Of a stretch of 64,000 nt of DNA, positions 27,698-37,369 are shown in pieces; position 1 is the stretch's first letter; each line of letters opens with the position of its first letter. This stretch comes from Thiomonas intermedia. GTDB taxonomy: Bacteria > Pseudomonadota > Gammaproteobacteria > Burkholderiales > Burkholderiaceae_C. Location of the stretch: positions 496,001 to 560,000 of the forward strand of contig NZ_CP020046.1 of NCBI RefSeq assembly GCF_002028405.1, written 5' to 3'. The notes under the pieces were generated by a model that ran no database searches, was not told the origin of the DNA, and saw nothing but the letters and a program-made list of their open reading frames with translations. The position numbers were made by a program, and so were the translations under genes.

Positions 27698-28516
27698 ATG
27701 CCTAACCGCTCGGTTTTTTTCGTCTCGGATGGCACCGGCATCGCCGCAGAGACCTTCGGCAACTCCATCCTGGCGCAGTTTGACGTGCAGCCGCACCGCA
27801 TCCGCCTGCCCTTCGTCGACACGGTGGAGAAGGCCGTGCACGCGGTCGAGCGCATCAATGAGGTCGAGCGCGCCGAGGGCAAGCCGCCCATCGTCTTCGT
27901 CACCCTGGTGCACCCCGATGTGCTCGACATCATTCAAGGCGCACGCGCGCTGGTGCTCGACATGTTCAACAGCTTTGTGCAGCCCCTGGAGGTCGCTTTT
28001 GGCGCCAAGTCCAACCATCGGATCGGGCGGTTTTCCGACGCCGCGTACAGCCCGCAGTACCACAATCGCATCGACGCGATCAATTTCTCGCTCATGCACG
28101 ACGACGGCCAATCCACCCGCAATCTGACCGAGGCCGAAGTCATTCTGGTGGGCGTCTCGCGTTGCGGCAAAACGCCCACTTCGCTCTATCTCGCCATGCA
28201 GCACGGCGTCAGGGCGGCGAACTATCCCCTCATTCCCGACGACTTCGAGCGCATGCAACTGCCCGACGGACTCCATGGATTGCGGCACAAGCTGTTCGGG
28301 CTGTCCATCACCCCCGAGCGGCTGAGCGAAATCCGCACGGAGCGGCGGCCCAACAGCCGCTATGCGGCACTCGACAACTGCCGCTACGAGGTGAGTGAAG
28401 CCGAAAAACTCATGCGGCGCGAGGGCATCCGCTGGCTGTCGTCCACGCACAAATCCATCGAAGAAATCGCCACCACCATCCTGCAGCAGATCCGCCCGGA
28501 TCGGCTGGAGTATTGA
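27698..28516 (+). CDS. ppsR: PEP synthase regulatory protein (bifunctional kinase/pyrophosphorylase)
   Basis: 272 residues. It inactivates PpsA by ADP-dependent Thr phosphorylation and reactivates it by Pi-dependent dephosphorylation. MPNRSVFFVSDGTGIAAETFGNSILAQF and the P-loop GVSRCGKTPTSLYLA are family hallmarks. Pairing with ppsA confirms the role. A DegV-like gene follows after 10 bp. Confidence 0.97.
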   Translation: MPNRSVFFVSDGTGIAAETFGNSILAQFDVQPHRIRLPFVDTVEKAVHAVERINEVERAEGKPPIVFVTLVHPDVLDIIQGARALVLDMFNSFVQPLEVAFGAKSNHRIGRFSDAAYSPQYHNRIDAINFSLMHDDGQSTRNLTEAEVILVGVSRCGKTPTSLYLAMQHGVRAANYPLIPDDFERMQLPDGLHGLRHKLFGLSITPERLSEIRTERRPNSRYAALDNCRYEVSEAEKLMRREGIRWLSSTHKSIEEIATTILQQIRPDRLEY

Positions 28517-28526
28517 GCCGACCACC

Positions 28527-29585
28527 ATGCACGACGACGAAAAGAACGCCTATCTGCTGGGTTTTGCCTCGACCCAGCAGAAAATTCCGGAGCGTGAGGA
28601 GGCGCTGCCCATCGATCCCGATCGGGCGCAGAGCCCCCTCACCGGATTGATGGTCGATGCCGGCACCGATCTGTCGGGGACGATGGCGGCGGACCGGCGG
28701 GTACGCATTCTGCCGCTGACCATTCAGTGGCCCGGCCGCTCTCTGCTCGACAAGGGCACGGCCGAAATCCGCACGGTGTCGCGCCAGCTCAGCCACGAAC
28801 GCATTCGCAGCGCCGAAGTCAGCGCGCCATCGGTCGAAGCCCTGAGCTACCGCATGCACCCGCACCTGGCGCTGAACTTCGACCGGCTGCTGCTGCTCGC
28901 CACCCACCCGGCCCTGGTGGACGCCAGCCGCAGTGTGGAGCAGATGCTCAAGGATCATCAGGACGAGATCACGCATCTGCGCCGCGAGCGCCACCTTCGG
29001 CCCGACTATGCCTTGCAGGTGATTCCCACCGGCTCGCTGCTGAGTGGGCCTGCCTTGCAGGCGCGGCTGTTGCTGCAGTCCGCTGAAATGCGCATGGGCG
29101 AAGTGCCCGGCCTGCTGCGGCTGGCAAAGTCGCTGACCGACCGGACCGAAGTCTGGCTGGCTCCGGGTCATCCAGGCGATGTCGCGCTCACGCTGGGCCG
29201 GCTGGAGCATCACGATCTGTCGCCCTGGGTCCAGGCGTGCAGCCCGCGGCTGACCCAGATCATGCACCGCTATCCGGTGCTGAGCTGCAAGGGCGGGAAG
29301 TTCGCACTCGAGTCCAGGACCAACAAATGGAAATCAGCCGCGTCCCGGATCATCGAGACGGCGGCGCAGGCCATCGAACAGGGCAGTCTCGGGGCCCCTG
29401 CCATTCAGCTCAGCTACGACGGCAGCATTCGCGAGCTGCGCGACTGGCCTGAAATGCAGGCCTTGAAGAAGACGGCGGCCGACCATGAGGTGAAACTTCA
29501 CGTCACGCATATGAGTCTGGGCGGGCGGGTCTGGGCCTCGGCCCAATCGCTCTCGCTGGCACTCATCCGCAAGGCGGCCGATTGA
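28527..29585 (+). CDS. Diverged DegV-like protein
   Basis: 352 residues from MHDDEKNAYLLGF. The segments GLMVDAGTDLSGTMAADRRVRILPLTIQW and YALQVIPTGSLLSGPALQARLLLQSA recall the DegV fold (VDS-ADLP near the N-terminus, SG-Y-SA later), whose members bind fatty acids and can serve fatty-acid kinases. Conservation is weak, and I cannot exclude another alpha/beta family. It follows ppsR by 10 bp on the same strand, so it is probably cotranscribed with it. Confidence 0.55.
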   Translation: MHDDEKNAYLLGFASTQQKIPEREEALPIDPDRAQSPLTGLMVDAGTDLSGTMAADRRVRILPLTIQWPGRSLLDKGTAEIRTVSRQLSHERIRSAEVSAPSVEALSYRMHPHLALNFDRLLLLATHPALVDASRSVEQMLKDHQDEITHLRRERHLRPDYALQVIPTGSLLSGPALQARLLLQSAEMRMGEVPGLLRLAKSLTDRTEVWLAPGHPGDVALTLGRLEHHDLSPWVQACSPRLTQIMHRYPVLSCKGGKFALESRTNKWKSAASRIIETAAQAIEQGSLGAPAIQLSYDGSIRELRDWPEMQALKKTAADHEVKLHVTHMSLGGRVWASAQSLSLALIRKAAD

Positions 29586-29603
29586 GAGGCGGCGTCGAGG
29601 TTG

Positions 29604-30380
29604 CTAGCTGAACTGCGACTGACGCACGCCTTCGTAGAGGCAGATGGCCGCAGACGCCGCCACATTGAGCGATTCCACGCCATCGGCCTGGGGGATACGG
29701 ACCAGGGCGGAGCACTTGGCGACCAGGGCATCGGAAATGCCTTGGCCCTCGTTGCCGAAAATCCAGGTGACCGGCTGCTTCAGATCCAGTTCGTACAGCA
29801 GCGTGTCGGCCTGCAGGTGCGTGGCGTAGATCGGGCGCGGGACAATATTGAGCACCTGCTCCCAGGGCGGATCTTCGAAGACGGGAATGACGAAATGCGC
29901 CCCCATCGCGGCGCGCAAAACCTTCGGCGACCACACGCCGGCACAGCCCCGCAGCAGGTACACCGCGCCACAACCGGCGGCTGCAGCGGTACGCAGCATG
30001 GTGCCGACATTCCCGGCATCCTGCACCCGGTCGAGGATGAGCGCGCTGCCGGCACGCGGCTTGGAGGTCTTGGGACGGGCAATGAGCATGCCGACCGGCG
30101 GGCCGTTTTCGACCGCTGTGATCCAGTTGAACAGGGCCTGGTGCAGAACGACAGTCTGTGTCGTGCCGACCCTCTCGACCAGAGCGGCGATTTCCGGGTC
30201 GAGCAGGCCGGTGTCCGTCGTGATCAGGGGTTCGGCGGCATGGCCTGCGGCCAGTGCTGCCTCGATGAGATGAATGCCTTCCAGCCAGACTTGACCGAGC
30301 TTGCGCACCGCGCCGGGTTCAGTCGAGAGACTGCGGAGGGTCTTGATCAGCGGATTTTCAGCCGAGGTAATGCGCTTCAC
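29604..30380 (-). CDS. SpoU/TrmH-family RNA 2'-O-methyltransferase
   Basis: 258 residues from a GTG at 30380 (VKRITSAENPLIKTLRSL), with AAGGA about 12 bases upstream; the longer frame overlaps rnhB and is not conserved. SpoU motifs: LILDRVQDAGNVGTMLRTAAAAGC (motif 1), TWIFGNEGQGI (motif 2) and IPQADGVESLNVAASAAICLYE (motif 3). The N-terminal substrate-binding domain is present. It probably methylates 23S rRNA or a tRNA; the exact site is unknown. It is the last gene of the long lipid A/outer-membrane run. Confidence 0.88.
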   Translation of the reverse strand: MKRITSAENPLIKTLRSLSTEPGAVRKLGQVWLEGIHLIEAALAAGHAAEPLITTDTGLLDPEIAALVERVGTTQTVVLHQALFNWITAVENGPPVGMLIARPKTSKPRAGSALILDRVQDAGNVGTMLRTAAAAGCGAVYLLRGCAGVWSPKVLRAAMGAHFVIPVFEDPPWEQVLNIVPRPIYATHLQADTLLYELDLKQPVTWIFGNEGQGISDALVAKCSALVRIPQADGVESLNVAASAAICLYEGVRQSQFS

Positions 30381-30394
30381 GACAACGACGTCCT

Positions 30395-31009
30395 TCAACG
30401 AGGGGGAGCCAACAAGCGACGGATGGGAGCGAAACTGCGACGATGGGCAGCGCAGGGCCCCAGTGTAAGCAAAGCCGCACGGTGCGCCGCGGTCCCGTAG
30501 CCGCTGTGTTGCTCGAAGCCATAGCCGGGATGCCGCTGCCCCAACGCCGCCATGAGACGGTCGCGGTAAACCTTGGCGATGATGGAGGCCGCACTGATCG
30601 CCGGATGCGCCGCATCGCCGCCGACGATGGCCCTGCAGGGCACGGCAACTTTGGGCGTCTGATTGCCGTCGACCAGCAGCAGATCGATTTTGCAGGGCAA
30701 TGCCGAGACCGCACGTTGCATGGCCAGCATGGTGGCCTGCAGGATGTTGAGCTGATCGATCTCCTCGACCGAGCTTTCGGCGATGCTCCAACCCAGGCTG
30801 TGCGCCCGGATCTGCGCATCGAGCGCTTCACGGCGGCGGGGGCTCAAGGCCTTCGAGTCGGCCAGCCCGGTGATGGGACGCGCCGGATCGAGCACGACGG
30901 CCGCGGCGACCACAGGCCCGGCCCACGGCCCGCGGCCGACTTCGTCGCAGCCCGCGACCACCGTGACCTGGGCGGACTCTGCCGCCTCGAACAAATCCGC
31001 CTGGCTCAT
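30395..31009 (-). CDS. rnhB: Ribonuclease HII
   Basis: 204 residues. [21 protein letters not shown] contains the catalytic Asp-Glu pair, and VDGNQTP and [12 protein letters not shown] follow. It removes ribonucleotides from DNA. The start overlaps the lpxB stop as ATGA, the same order as in E. coli. Confidence 0.97.
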   Translation of the reverse strand: MSQADLFEAAESAQVTVVAGCDEVGRGPWAGPVVAAAVVLDPARPITGLADSKALSPRRREALDAQIRAHSLGWSIAESSVEEIDQLNILQATMLAMQRAVSALPCKIDLLLVDGNQTPKVAVPCRAIVGGDAAHPAISAASIIAKVYRDRLMAALGQRHPGYGFEQHSGYGTAAHRAALLTLGPCAAHRRSFAPIRRLLAPPR

Positions 31010-32145
31010 GGGCGCGCCATGTCGAGAAGGGCTTGCGCAGCCAGCGCGGCCGTATCGCGCCGCAGGCTCAGGTGCATGTCGCGGAAGCGGTCCTGCAGTT
31101 GCTGCAGGACCGCCGGCCGTTCGAGCAATTCACCAGCAGCATCGGCCAGTGCCTGCGGCGTGCATTCATGCTGCAGCAACTCGGGAACCAGGCGCTCACC
31201 GGCGAGGATGTTGGGCAGACCGACATCGGGCAGATAGCCCCGACCCGACATCAGTCGATACGACAGCGCAGATAGCCGGTAGCCGATCACCATCGGGCGC
31301 TTGTACAAGGCGCATTCCAGCGTGGCCGTGCCACTGGCGACCAAGGCCAGATCGCAGGCCGCCATGACCTGGTGCGACTGGCCATCGACCAGCTGCAGCG
31401 GCAGATCCGGATGGTGCGAGGCGGCCTGCAGCACCATCGGCTTCAAGCCGGGATGGGCAATGGGCACGACGACTTGCGACATCAAGCCTCGCTTCACCAA
31501 CAGGGCCGCCGCCTCCAGAAAAGGGGCCATGAGGTGTTTGACCTCAGCCCTGCGGCTTCCCGGCAGCACCGCGAGGCAGTGTCCCTGAGCGGGCAGGCCC
31601 AGGGCAAGCCGGGCTGTCTCGCGGTCGGGGTCGAGCGGAATCACTTCGGCCAGAGGGTGGCCGATGTAGGTCGCTTTGACCCCGGTATCCGCATAGATCG
31701 CGGGCTCGAAGGGAAAGACGCAGAGCATGTGATCGACGGCCTGGCGGATCAGGTCGATGCGCTCGCGCCGCCAAGCCCAGATCGAGGGACTGACGAGATG
31801 GGCCACCGGAATACCGGCCTCGCGCAGGCGGCGTTCAAGCTGCAGGTTGAAGTCGGGCGCATCGACCCCGACGAACAGCGCTGGCGGATCGGCCAGCAGA
31901 CGCTGGCGCAGCCGCCTTCGCATCCACAGCAGTTCGGGCAGACGCGTCAGGACGTCGGCATAGCCGTTCACCGCGAGCCGTTCACTCTGCCACCAGGCAT
32001 CGAAGCCGGCGTCCTGCATGCGCGGACCGCCGATGCCCACCGTGCTGAGCGCGGGCACCCGATGATGCAGGGCCCGCAGAACATGCCCGGCCAGCAGGTC
32101 GCCCGAGGATTCTCCGGCGACAAAGGCCAATGTCCGGGTGTTCAT
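31006..32145 (-). CDS. lpxB: Lipid-A-disaccharide synthase
   Basis: 379 residues. It condenses UDP-diacylglucosamine with lipid [20 protein letters not shown] at the N-terminus, [31 protein letters not shown] and [21 protein letters not shown] are diagnostic. Six bases after lpxA. Confidence 0.97.
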   Translation of the reverse strand: MNTRTLAFVAGESSGDLLAGHVLRALHHRVPALSTVGIGGPRMQDAGFDAWWQSERLAVNGYADVLTRLPELLWMRRRLRQRLLADPPALFVGVDAPDFNLQLERRLREAGIPVAHLVSPSIWAWRRERIDLIRQAVDHMLCVFPFEPAIYADTGVKATYIGHPLAEVIPLDPDRETARLALGLPAQGHCLAVLPGSRRAEVKHLMAPFLEAAALLVKRGLMSQVVVPIAHPGLKPMVLQAASHHPDLPLQLVDGQSHQVMAACDLALVASGTATLECALYKRPMVIGYRLSALSYRLMSGRGYLPDVGLPNILAGERLVPELLQHECTPQALADAAGELLERPAVLQQLQDRFRDMHLSLRRDTAALAAQALLDMARP

Positions 32146-32151
32146 ACCCGC

Positions 32152-32943
32152 TCAGGGACGGACGATGCCGCGACCGGAGTCGGCCAGAAAGGTCTGCATT
32201 ACGGCCAGCGCGTCGGCTGCGTGCGGTCGCGCGCCCATCAGATCGGACAGGGCGGCACGGGCCTGCTCCAGGGTCAGGCCCTGGCGGTAGAGGGACCGAT
32301 ACGCCGCGCGCAAAGCCGTGATCTGATCGGGGGTGAATCCCCTGCGCCGCAGACCTTCCGAATTGATGCCGTGAGGCACCGCCGGATTGCCGGCCACCAG
32401 GGTGTAAGGCGGCACGTCCTGCAGGACGACCGAGCTGATGCCGGTCATCACATGGGCGCCGATGCGCACGAACTGGTGGGCGCCGGTGTAGCCCCCCAGC
32501 ACGGCCCAGTCACCGACCTGGACGTGGCCCGCCAACTGCGCATTGTTGGCAAAGGTCGTGTGGTTGCCGACCTGGCAATCGTGCGCAATGTGCACGTAAG
32601 CCATGATCCAGTTGTCGTGCCCGACCCGGGTGACGCCCCCATCCTGCACCGTGCCAACATGCAGGGTGCAGTACTCGCGGATCACATTGCGGTCGCCGAT
32701 CTCCAGGGCCGTGTCTTCGCCCCTGAACTTCTTGTCCTGGGGCTCGCCACCGATCACGCTGAACGGATGCAGCCGGTTGTCGGCCCCGATATGGGTTCGT
32801 CCCTCGACGATGACATGGGCTCCCACCCGGGTACCGGCGCCGATGCGCACTTGGCGGCCGATCAAGGCATAAGGGCCGATCTCGACATCGTCGGCGATAT
32901 CCGCATCCGGATCGACCTGGGCCGTGGAATGAATCTTGGGCAT
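32152..32943 (-). CDS. lpxA: UDP-N-acetylglucosamine acyltransferase
   Basis: 263 residues. Left-handed beta-helix hexapeptide repeats from IHSTAQVDPDADIADDVEIGPYALIG, then HVIVEGRTHIGADNRLHPFSVIGGEPQDKKF and a C-terminal helical domain. It performs the first acylation step of lipid A synthesis. Seven bases after fabZ. Confidence 0.97.
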   Translation of the reverse strand: MPKIHSTAQVDPDADIADDVEIGPYALIGRQVRIGAGTRVGAHVIVEGRTHIGADNRLHPFSVIGGEPQDKKFRGEDTALEIGDRNVIREYCTLHVGTVQDGGVTRVGHDNWIMAYVHIAHDCQVGNHTTFANNAQLAGHVQVGDWAVLGGYTGAHQFVRIGAHVMTGISSVVLQDVPPYTLVAGNPAVPHGINSEGLRRRGFTPDQITALRAAYRSLYRQGLTLEQARAALSDLMGARPHAADALAVMQTFLADSGRGIVRP

Positions 32944-32950
32944 ACTGGAC

Positions 32951-33406
32951 TCAGGACACGCTCACGCTGCGCTCGGTACACATCAATTCGGCCTGGGCAA
33001 CCACACGCCCTTCGACCGAGGCCTCCGCCGTGAACTTGTAGATACCCCGCATATTGCGGGTCATCTCCACGTAGAGGTGAAGCTGATCGCCGGGAACGAC
33101 CGGTTGCTTGAAGCGCGCGTTGTCGATGCCCACGAGGTAATACAGCGACCCTTGTGCAGGCGTCTTGCCCACCGATCCGAACGCCAGAATGCCCGAAGCC
33201 TGCGCCAGCGCCTCCAGGATCAGCACCCCTGGCATGATGGGCTTCTGCGGGAAATGGCCGGTGAAGAACGGCTCGTTGATGGTGACGTTCTTGTAGGCCT
33301 TGATGTATTTTCCATTGACCTGCTCGACCACGCGATCGACGAGCAGCATGGGGTAGCGATGCGGGAGCAGTTCAAGAATCTGGGTGATGTCGTGCGTGGT
33401 CGTCAT
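32951..33406 (-). CDS. fabZ: (3R)-hydroxyacyl-ACP dehydratase FabZ
   Basis: 151 residues. The hot-dog fold active site is visible: [14 protein letters not shown] with catalytic His and [16 protein letters not shown] with catalytic Glu. It serves fatty-acid elongation and competes with LpxA for hydroxyacyl-ACP. The start overlaps lpxD as ATGA. Confidence 0.97.
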   Translation of the reverse strand: MTTTHDITQILELLPHRYPMLLVDRVVEQVNGKYIKAYKNVTINEPFFTGHFPQKPIMPGVLILEALAQASGILAFGSVGKTPAQGSLYYLVGIDNARFKQPVVPGDQLHLYVEMTRNMRGIYKFTAEASVEGRVVAQAELMCTERSVSVS

Positions 33407-34494
33407 GTCGAAGGTTCTGATTTCAAAGACTCAATGTGTTGTTCAAGATGGCGAACGCGGTCTCGCAGTTGATGCAACTGGCGCACGGTGGCCGCGTTGC
33501 GCTCCCAGTTCGCATGCGTGTCCAGCGGAAAGGCGCCGGTGTACATGCCGGGCTGCCGCACCGATCGAGAGACCAGCGACATGCCGCCAATGACCACGCC
33601 GTCCGCAATGCTCAGATGACCCGCGATGCCGACGCCCCCACCGATAAAGCAATAAGCCCCGATCTCCGCACTGCCCGACACACCGACACAGCCCGCGAGC
33701 GCGGTATGCGCACCAATGCGCACGTTGTGCGCGATCTGCACCAGATTGTCGATCTTCACCCCTGTGCCGATCTCGGTGTTGTCGAGCGCGCCGCGGTCGA
33801 TGGTGCTGTTGGCGCCCACCTCCACATCGTCTCCCAGCACCGCGATGCCGACCTGGGCGATCTTGACGCCGGCGCCGCTGGCGTCGCGGGCGTAACCAAA
33901 GCCGTCGCTGCCGACCATGGCACCCGTCTGCAGCACGCAACGCGCGCCCAGACGGCATCCCCAAGCCACACTGCTGCGGGGATGCAGGACAGAGCCAGGC
34001 CCGATGACCGCGTCGCGGCCCACAAAACACCCTGCCCCGATATGCGCGCCCTCAGCAATGTCGGCACCCGCCTCGATGACAGCAAAGGCATCGAGGCGGG
34101 CCCGGGGCGAAACGCGGGCTGTGGAGTCGATCTGCGCCGTGGCATGGCAGCCAGGTTGAAACGCCGGCTGCCGCAGCGCCCAGAACCACTGCGACAAGCG
34201 CGCGTAGTACAGGTAGGGATCTGCGGTGTAGATCGCGTTGCCCGATTTCGGCAAAGCGCCTCGCAGCGACTCCGGCAGGATGACCGCCGCGGCATCGGTC
34301 TCGGCCAGTTGCGGCCGCAGCCGGTCACGATTCAGGAAAGTGATGTCGGCCTGCGTTGCCGAGGCCAGGGGTCGAAGGCGTTGAACGACGGCCTGCCCGT
34401 TTCCAACAAGCTCACCGCCGAGGCGTGCGGCGATCTGATCGAGCGTCAGGCCATCCATGGATCCGCCAGCCGCCGACATGGTCGACCGGCTCAC
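33403..34494 (-). CDS. lpxD: UDP-3-O-acylglucosamine N-acyltransferase
   Basis: Up to 363 residues. The listed start is a GTG overlapping the skp stop as GTGA; ATG codons at 34479 and 34458 are alternatives, and family similarity begins near the latter ([21 protein letters not shown]). The N-terminal uridine-binding domain, hexapeptide repeats and [28 protein letters not shown] are typical. It is the third step of lipid A synthesis. Confidence 0.95.
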   Translation of the reverse strand: MSRSTMSAAGGSMDGLTLDQIAARLGGELVGNGQAVVQRLRPLASATQADITFLNRDRLRPQLAETDAAAVILPESLRGALPKSGNAIYTADPYLYYARLSQWFWALRQPAFQPGCHATAQIDSTARVSPRARLDAFAVIEAGADIAEGAHIGAGCFVGRDAVIGPGSVLHPRSSVAWGCRLGARCVLQTGAMVGSDGFGYARDASGAGVKIAQVGIAVLGDDVEVGANSTIDRGALDNTEIGTGVKIDNLVQIAHNVRIGAHTALAGCVGVSGSAEIGAYCFIGGGVGIAGHLSIADGVVIGGMSLVSRSVRQPGMYTGAFPLDTHANWERNAATVRQLHQLRDRVRHLEQHIESLKSEPST

Positions 34495-35051
34495 TTGCCC
34501 GACTGAGCATCCAGCGCCTTGAGCACCTTGTCGGTGATATCGATGCGCGGATTCACGTAAACCGCTTCCTGGAAGATGATGTCGTAGTGGTCTTTCTGCG
34601 CAATATCGCGCACGACCTTGTTGGCCTTGTCGAGCACCGAAGCCAGCGCCTCGTTGCGGCGGGCATTGAGGTCTTCCGAGAACTCGCGCTGCCGACGCTG
34701 GAACTCGCGGTTCATGTCCACGAGATTCTGTTGCGCCTTGGCGCGGTCGGCATCGGACATCACTGGACCGTTCTTCTCCAGGCTGTCATTGGTCGCCTTG
34801 ATCTTGGCGGCCATGTCCTGCAGTTCCTTGTCCCGCTTGGAGAACTCGGCCTCCAGCTTTTGCTGAGCGGCCTTGGCCAGGGTGGAATCCTTCAAGACTC
34901 GCTCAGTGTTGATAAAACCGATCTTGAACGGTGCGTTGGCCGAAGTGCCTGCAGCAGGGACCGTCGTCTGCGCCATGACCGGCGAGCAGGCCCAGAAGGC
35001 GGTCGCGCAGACCGCGGCCAGGAGAGTGCGTGAGAGGGTGTGGAATTTCAT
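34491..35051 (-). CDS. skp: Periplasmic chaperone Skp/OmpH
   Basis: 186 residues from the ATG at 35051. The signal peptide ([28 protein letters not shown]) is followed by [35 protein letters not shown] and long charged helices. It escorts outer-membrane proteins to the BAM complex, encoded directly upstream. Confidence 0.95.
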   Translation of the reverse strand: MKFHTLSRTLLAAVCATAFWACSPVMAQTTVPAAGTSANAPFKIGFINTERVLKDSTLAKAAQQKLEAEFSKRDKELQDMAAKIKATNDSLEKNGPVMSDADRAKAQQNLVDMNREFQRRQREFSEDLNARRNEALASVLDKANKVVRDIAQKDHYDIIFQEAVYVNPRIDITDKVLKALDAQSGK

Positions 35052-35066
35052 GGAAATCAAAGGTGG

Positions 35067-37352
35067 TTAGAAACCGGCGCCCACCGTGAACTGGAAGCGC
35101 TGGAGTTTATCGGTGGACTTGTAGCGAACCGGCTTGGCCAGACTGAACTTCAACGGACCAATGGGCGAAATCCAGGACACGCCGATACCGACGGACGAAC
35201 GCATATCGCTCAGACTGACCTTCTGGTTCTCGCCCCAGACATAGCCGTTGTCATTGAAGAACGACATCCGCAGCGATTTGTCGGCCCCCGTGCCGGGGAA
35301 AGGAAACTGATACTCGAAATCGGCAATCACCATCTTGGCCCCCCCCAGGGCGTTGCCCTGGGCATCCTGCGGGCCCAGCGAGCTTTGCTCGAAACCGCGC
35401 ACCGTGCCGATGCCTCCTGCGTAGAGATTCTTGAACACCGGCAGCGGACGACCGTTCAACCCGTGCGCATAACCCAGCAGACCGTTGAAGGCGAGGTTGG
35501 TGTTGCGCGTGATCGGCAGATATTGCTGGTACTGATAGGTCACACGGTCGTAGCGCAGGGTGCTGAACGGGCTGATCTCGAAGCTCAGACGCTGATAGCG
35601 GCCGTCGGTCGGCACCAGGGCGCTGTTGCGGCTGTCGCGCTGCCAGCCTATGGTCAGCGGAACACCGGTGGACGTTTTGCCAAACTCGTTGACGTAAGCA
35701 ATGTAAGACGCTGGCGCACCGGGCGCGAGATCCAGGGTGTAGCGCTCAAGCCCTACGCCGAAGAACACCCGATCGACTTCGGTAAACGGAATGCCGAACT
35801 GCAGGTTGAATCCCGGCGTGACGATCTTGTAGTTGTCACCCTGACTGGTGTAAGGCTGGATGGTGCGGTAATACGCATTCACCGTGCGGCTGATGCCGTC
35901 TTCGGTGAAATACGGATTCGTGCTCGACACCGACAAGGTGCGGTAATAGCTCGACGTATTGAAGTCGACCGCGAGATTGTTGCCGCTGCCAAAAATATTG
36001 TCCTGACTGATGCCGGCGTTGAACGACAGCTTGTCCGCGCTTGAAAAGCCCACGCCCAGAGACAAGCTGCCCGTGGGTTTCTCCTCCACGTTCATGTCGA
36101 GATCGACCTGATCGTTGGTGCCAGGCACTTCGCGCGGCTGCAGCGTCACGTCCTTGAAATAGCCCAGACGATCCACCCGATCGCGCGAGAGCTTGATCCG
36201 GTCGGAGTCGTACCAGGAGTCTTCGAACTGCCGGAACTCGCGCCGGATCACTTCGTCGCGCGTACGGCTGTTGCCTGCAACGTCGATGCGGCGCACGTAG
36301 ATGCGCTTGCCCGGATCAGCCGTGATGGTGAAGGCGACCTGATCGGTCTGCCGGTCGATCACCGGCTTGGACTCGACCCGTGCAAACGCATAGCCATACA
36401 CCCCGAACTGATTGGTGATCGCCTTGACGCTGTCGTTCAGAGCCTGGGCGCTGTAGGTTTCGCCCGGTTTGAGCTTGACCAGGGCCCGGAACTCGTTGTC
36501 CTGCCCGAGATAATTGCCCGCGAGCTGATAGCCGGAGACCGTGAACTTCGGCCCTTCATGCACGTTGACCGTGATGTAGATGCCGTCCTTGTTGGGCGAC
36601 AGGGCCACCTGCGTGGAGTCGATGCGGAAGTCGAGATAGCCCCGATCCTGGTAGTACGAACGCAGAGTCTCCAGATCGGTGTTGAGCTTGGCCTTGGAAT
36701 ACTGATCGTCCTTGGTGTACCAACTCAGCCAGCCGGGGGTGCTCAGCGTGAACAGATCGCGCAGTGCACCCTCGCTGTACACCTTGTTGCCGACGATGCG
36801 AATGGCGCGGATCTTCGCGATCTGCCCTTCGACCACGGTGAACAACACATTCACCCGATTGCGCGGCAGCGGCGTGGTCGTGACGTTGACCTCCGTGCCG
36901 TAAAACCCTTTGGCGAGATATTGCTGCTTGAGCTCCTGAACCGCCTGATCGATCAGCGCCTGATCGTAGGGTCGGGCCTCGGCAAGGCCGACGGAGGCCA
37001 GCGCGGTGGTCAGCGCCTTTTTCTCGAACTCCTTGGTCCCGGCAAATTCGACACCCGCGATGGTCGGACGCTCCTCGACGACGATGGTCACGATATCGTC
37101 GTTCGTCTCGATGCGTACGTTCTTGAAAAGACCCGTAGCGAACAGCGCGCGGATGGCGGCCGCCCCGTTCTCGGGGGTATAGGACTCACCCACCCGGAAC
37201 GGCAGATAGCTGAAGACGGTACCCGGCTCGGTTCTTTGCAGACCATCGACCCGGATGTCCTTGATGGTGAAAGATTCAGCTGCGTGTGCTTGCACGCCTG
37301 CAACAGCGATCACAACCGCCGTCGCACAACGAAGTGCGGGAGAAAACCTCAA
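35067..37352 (-). CDS. bamA: Outer-membrane protein assembly factor BamA
   Basis: 761 residues if started at TTG 37352, which has GAGG six bases upstream and is followed by a signal peptide ending in VQAHAAES; no ATG or GTG fits. FTIKDIRVDGLQRTEPGTVFSYLPFRVGE opens the first of five POTRA domains (to about residue 420), then the beta-barrel with GVGFSSADKLSFNAGISQDNIFGSGN and the terminal SWISPIGPLKFSLAKP and Phe end. It inserts beta-barrels into the outer membrane. Confidence 0.95.
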   Translation of the reverse strand: MRFSPALRCATAVVIAVAGVQAHAAESFTIKDIRVDGLQRTEPGTVFSYLPFRVGESYTPENGAAAIRALFATGLFKNVRIETNDDIVTIVVEERPTIAGVEFAGTKEFEKKALTTALASVGLAEARPYDQALIDQAVQELKQQYLAKGFYGTEVNVTTTPLPRNRVNVLFTVVEGQIAKIRAIRIVGNKVYSEGALRDLFTLSTPGWLSWYTKDDQYSKAKLNTDLETLRSYYQDRGYLDFRIDSTQVALSPNKDGIYITVNVHEGPKFTVSGYQLAGNYLGQDNEFRALVKLKPGETYSAQALNDSVKAITNQFGVYGYAFARVESKPVIDRQTDQVAFTITADPGKRIYVRRIDVAGNSRTRDEVIRREFRQFEDSWYDSDRIKLSRDRVDRLGYFKDVTLQPREVPGTNDQVDLDMNVEEKPTGSLSLGVGFSSADKLSFNAGISQDNIFGSGNNLAVDFNTSSYYRTLSVSSTNPYFTEDGISRTVNAYYRTIQPYTSQGDNYKIVTPGFNLQFGIPFTEVDRVFFGVGLERYTLDLAPGAPASYIAYVNEFGKTSTGVPLTIGWQRDSRNSALVPTDGRYQRLSFEISPFSTLRYDRVTYQYQQYLPITRNTNLAFNGLLGYAHGLNGRPLPVFKNLYAGGIGTVRGFEQSSLGPQDAQGNALGGAKMVIADFEYQFPFPGTGADKSLRMSFFNDNGYVWGENQKVSLSDMRSSVGIGVSWISPIGPLKFSLAKPVRYKSTDKLQRFQFTVGAGF

Positions 37353-37369
37353 ATTGACCTCGAGCTGGA

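Noticed and set aside
31372-33033. 553-codon open frame on the plus strand
   Set aside because: Antisense to lpxB and lpxA, which are unmistakable; composition is that of a shadow frame.
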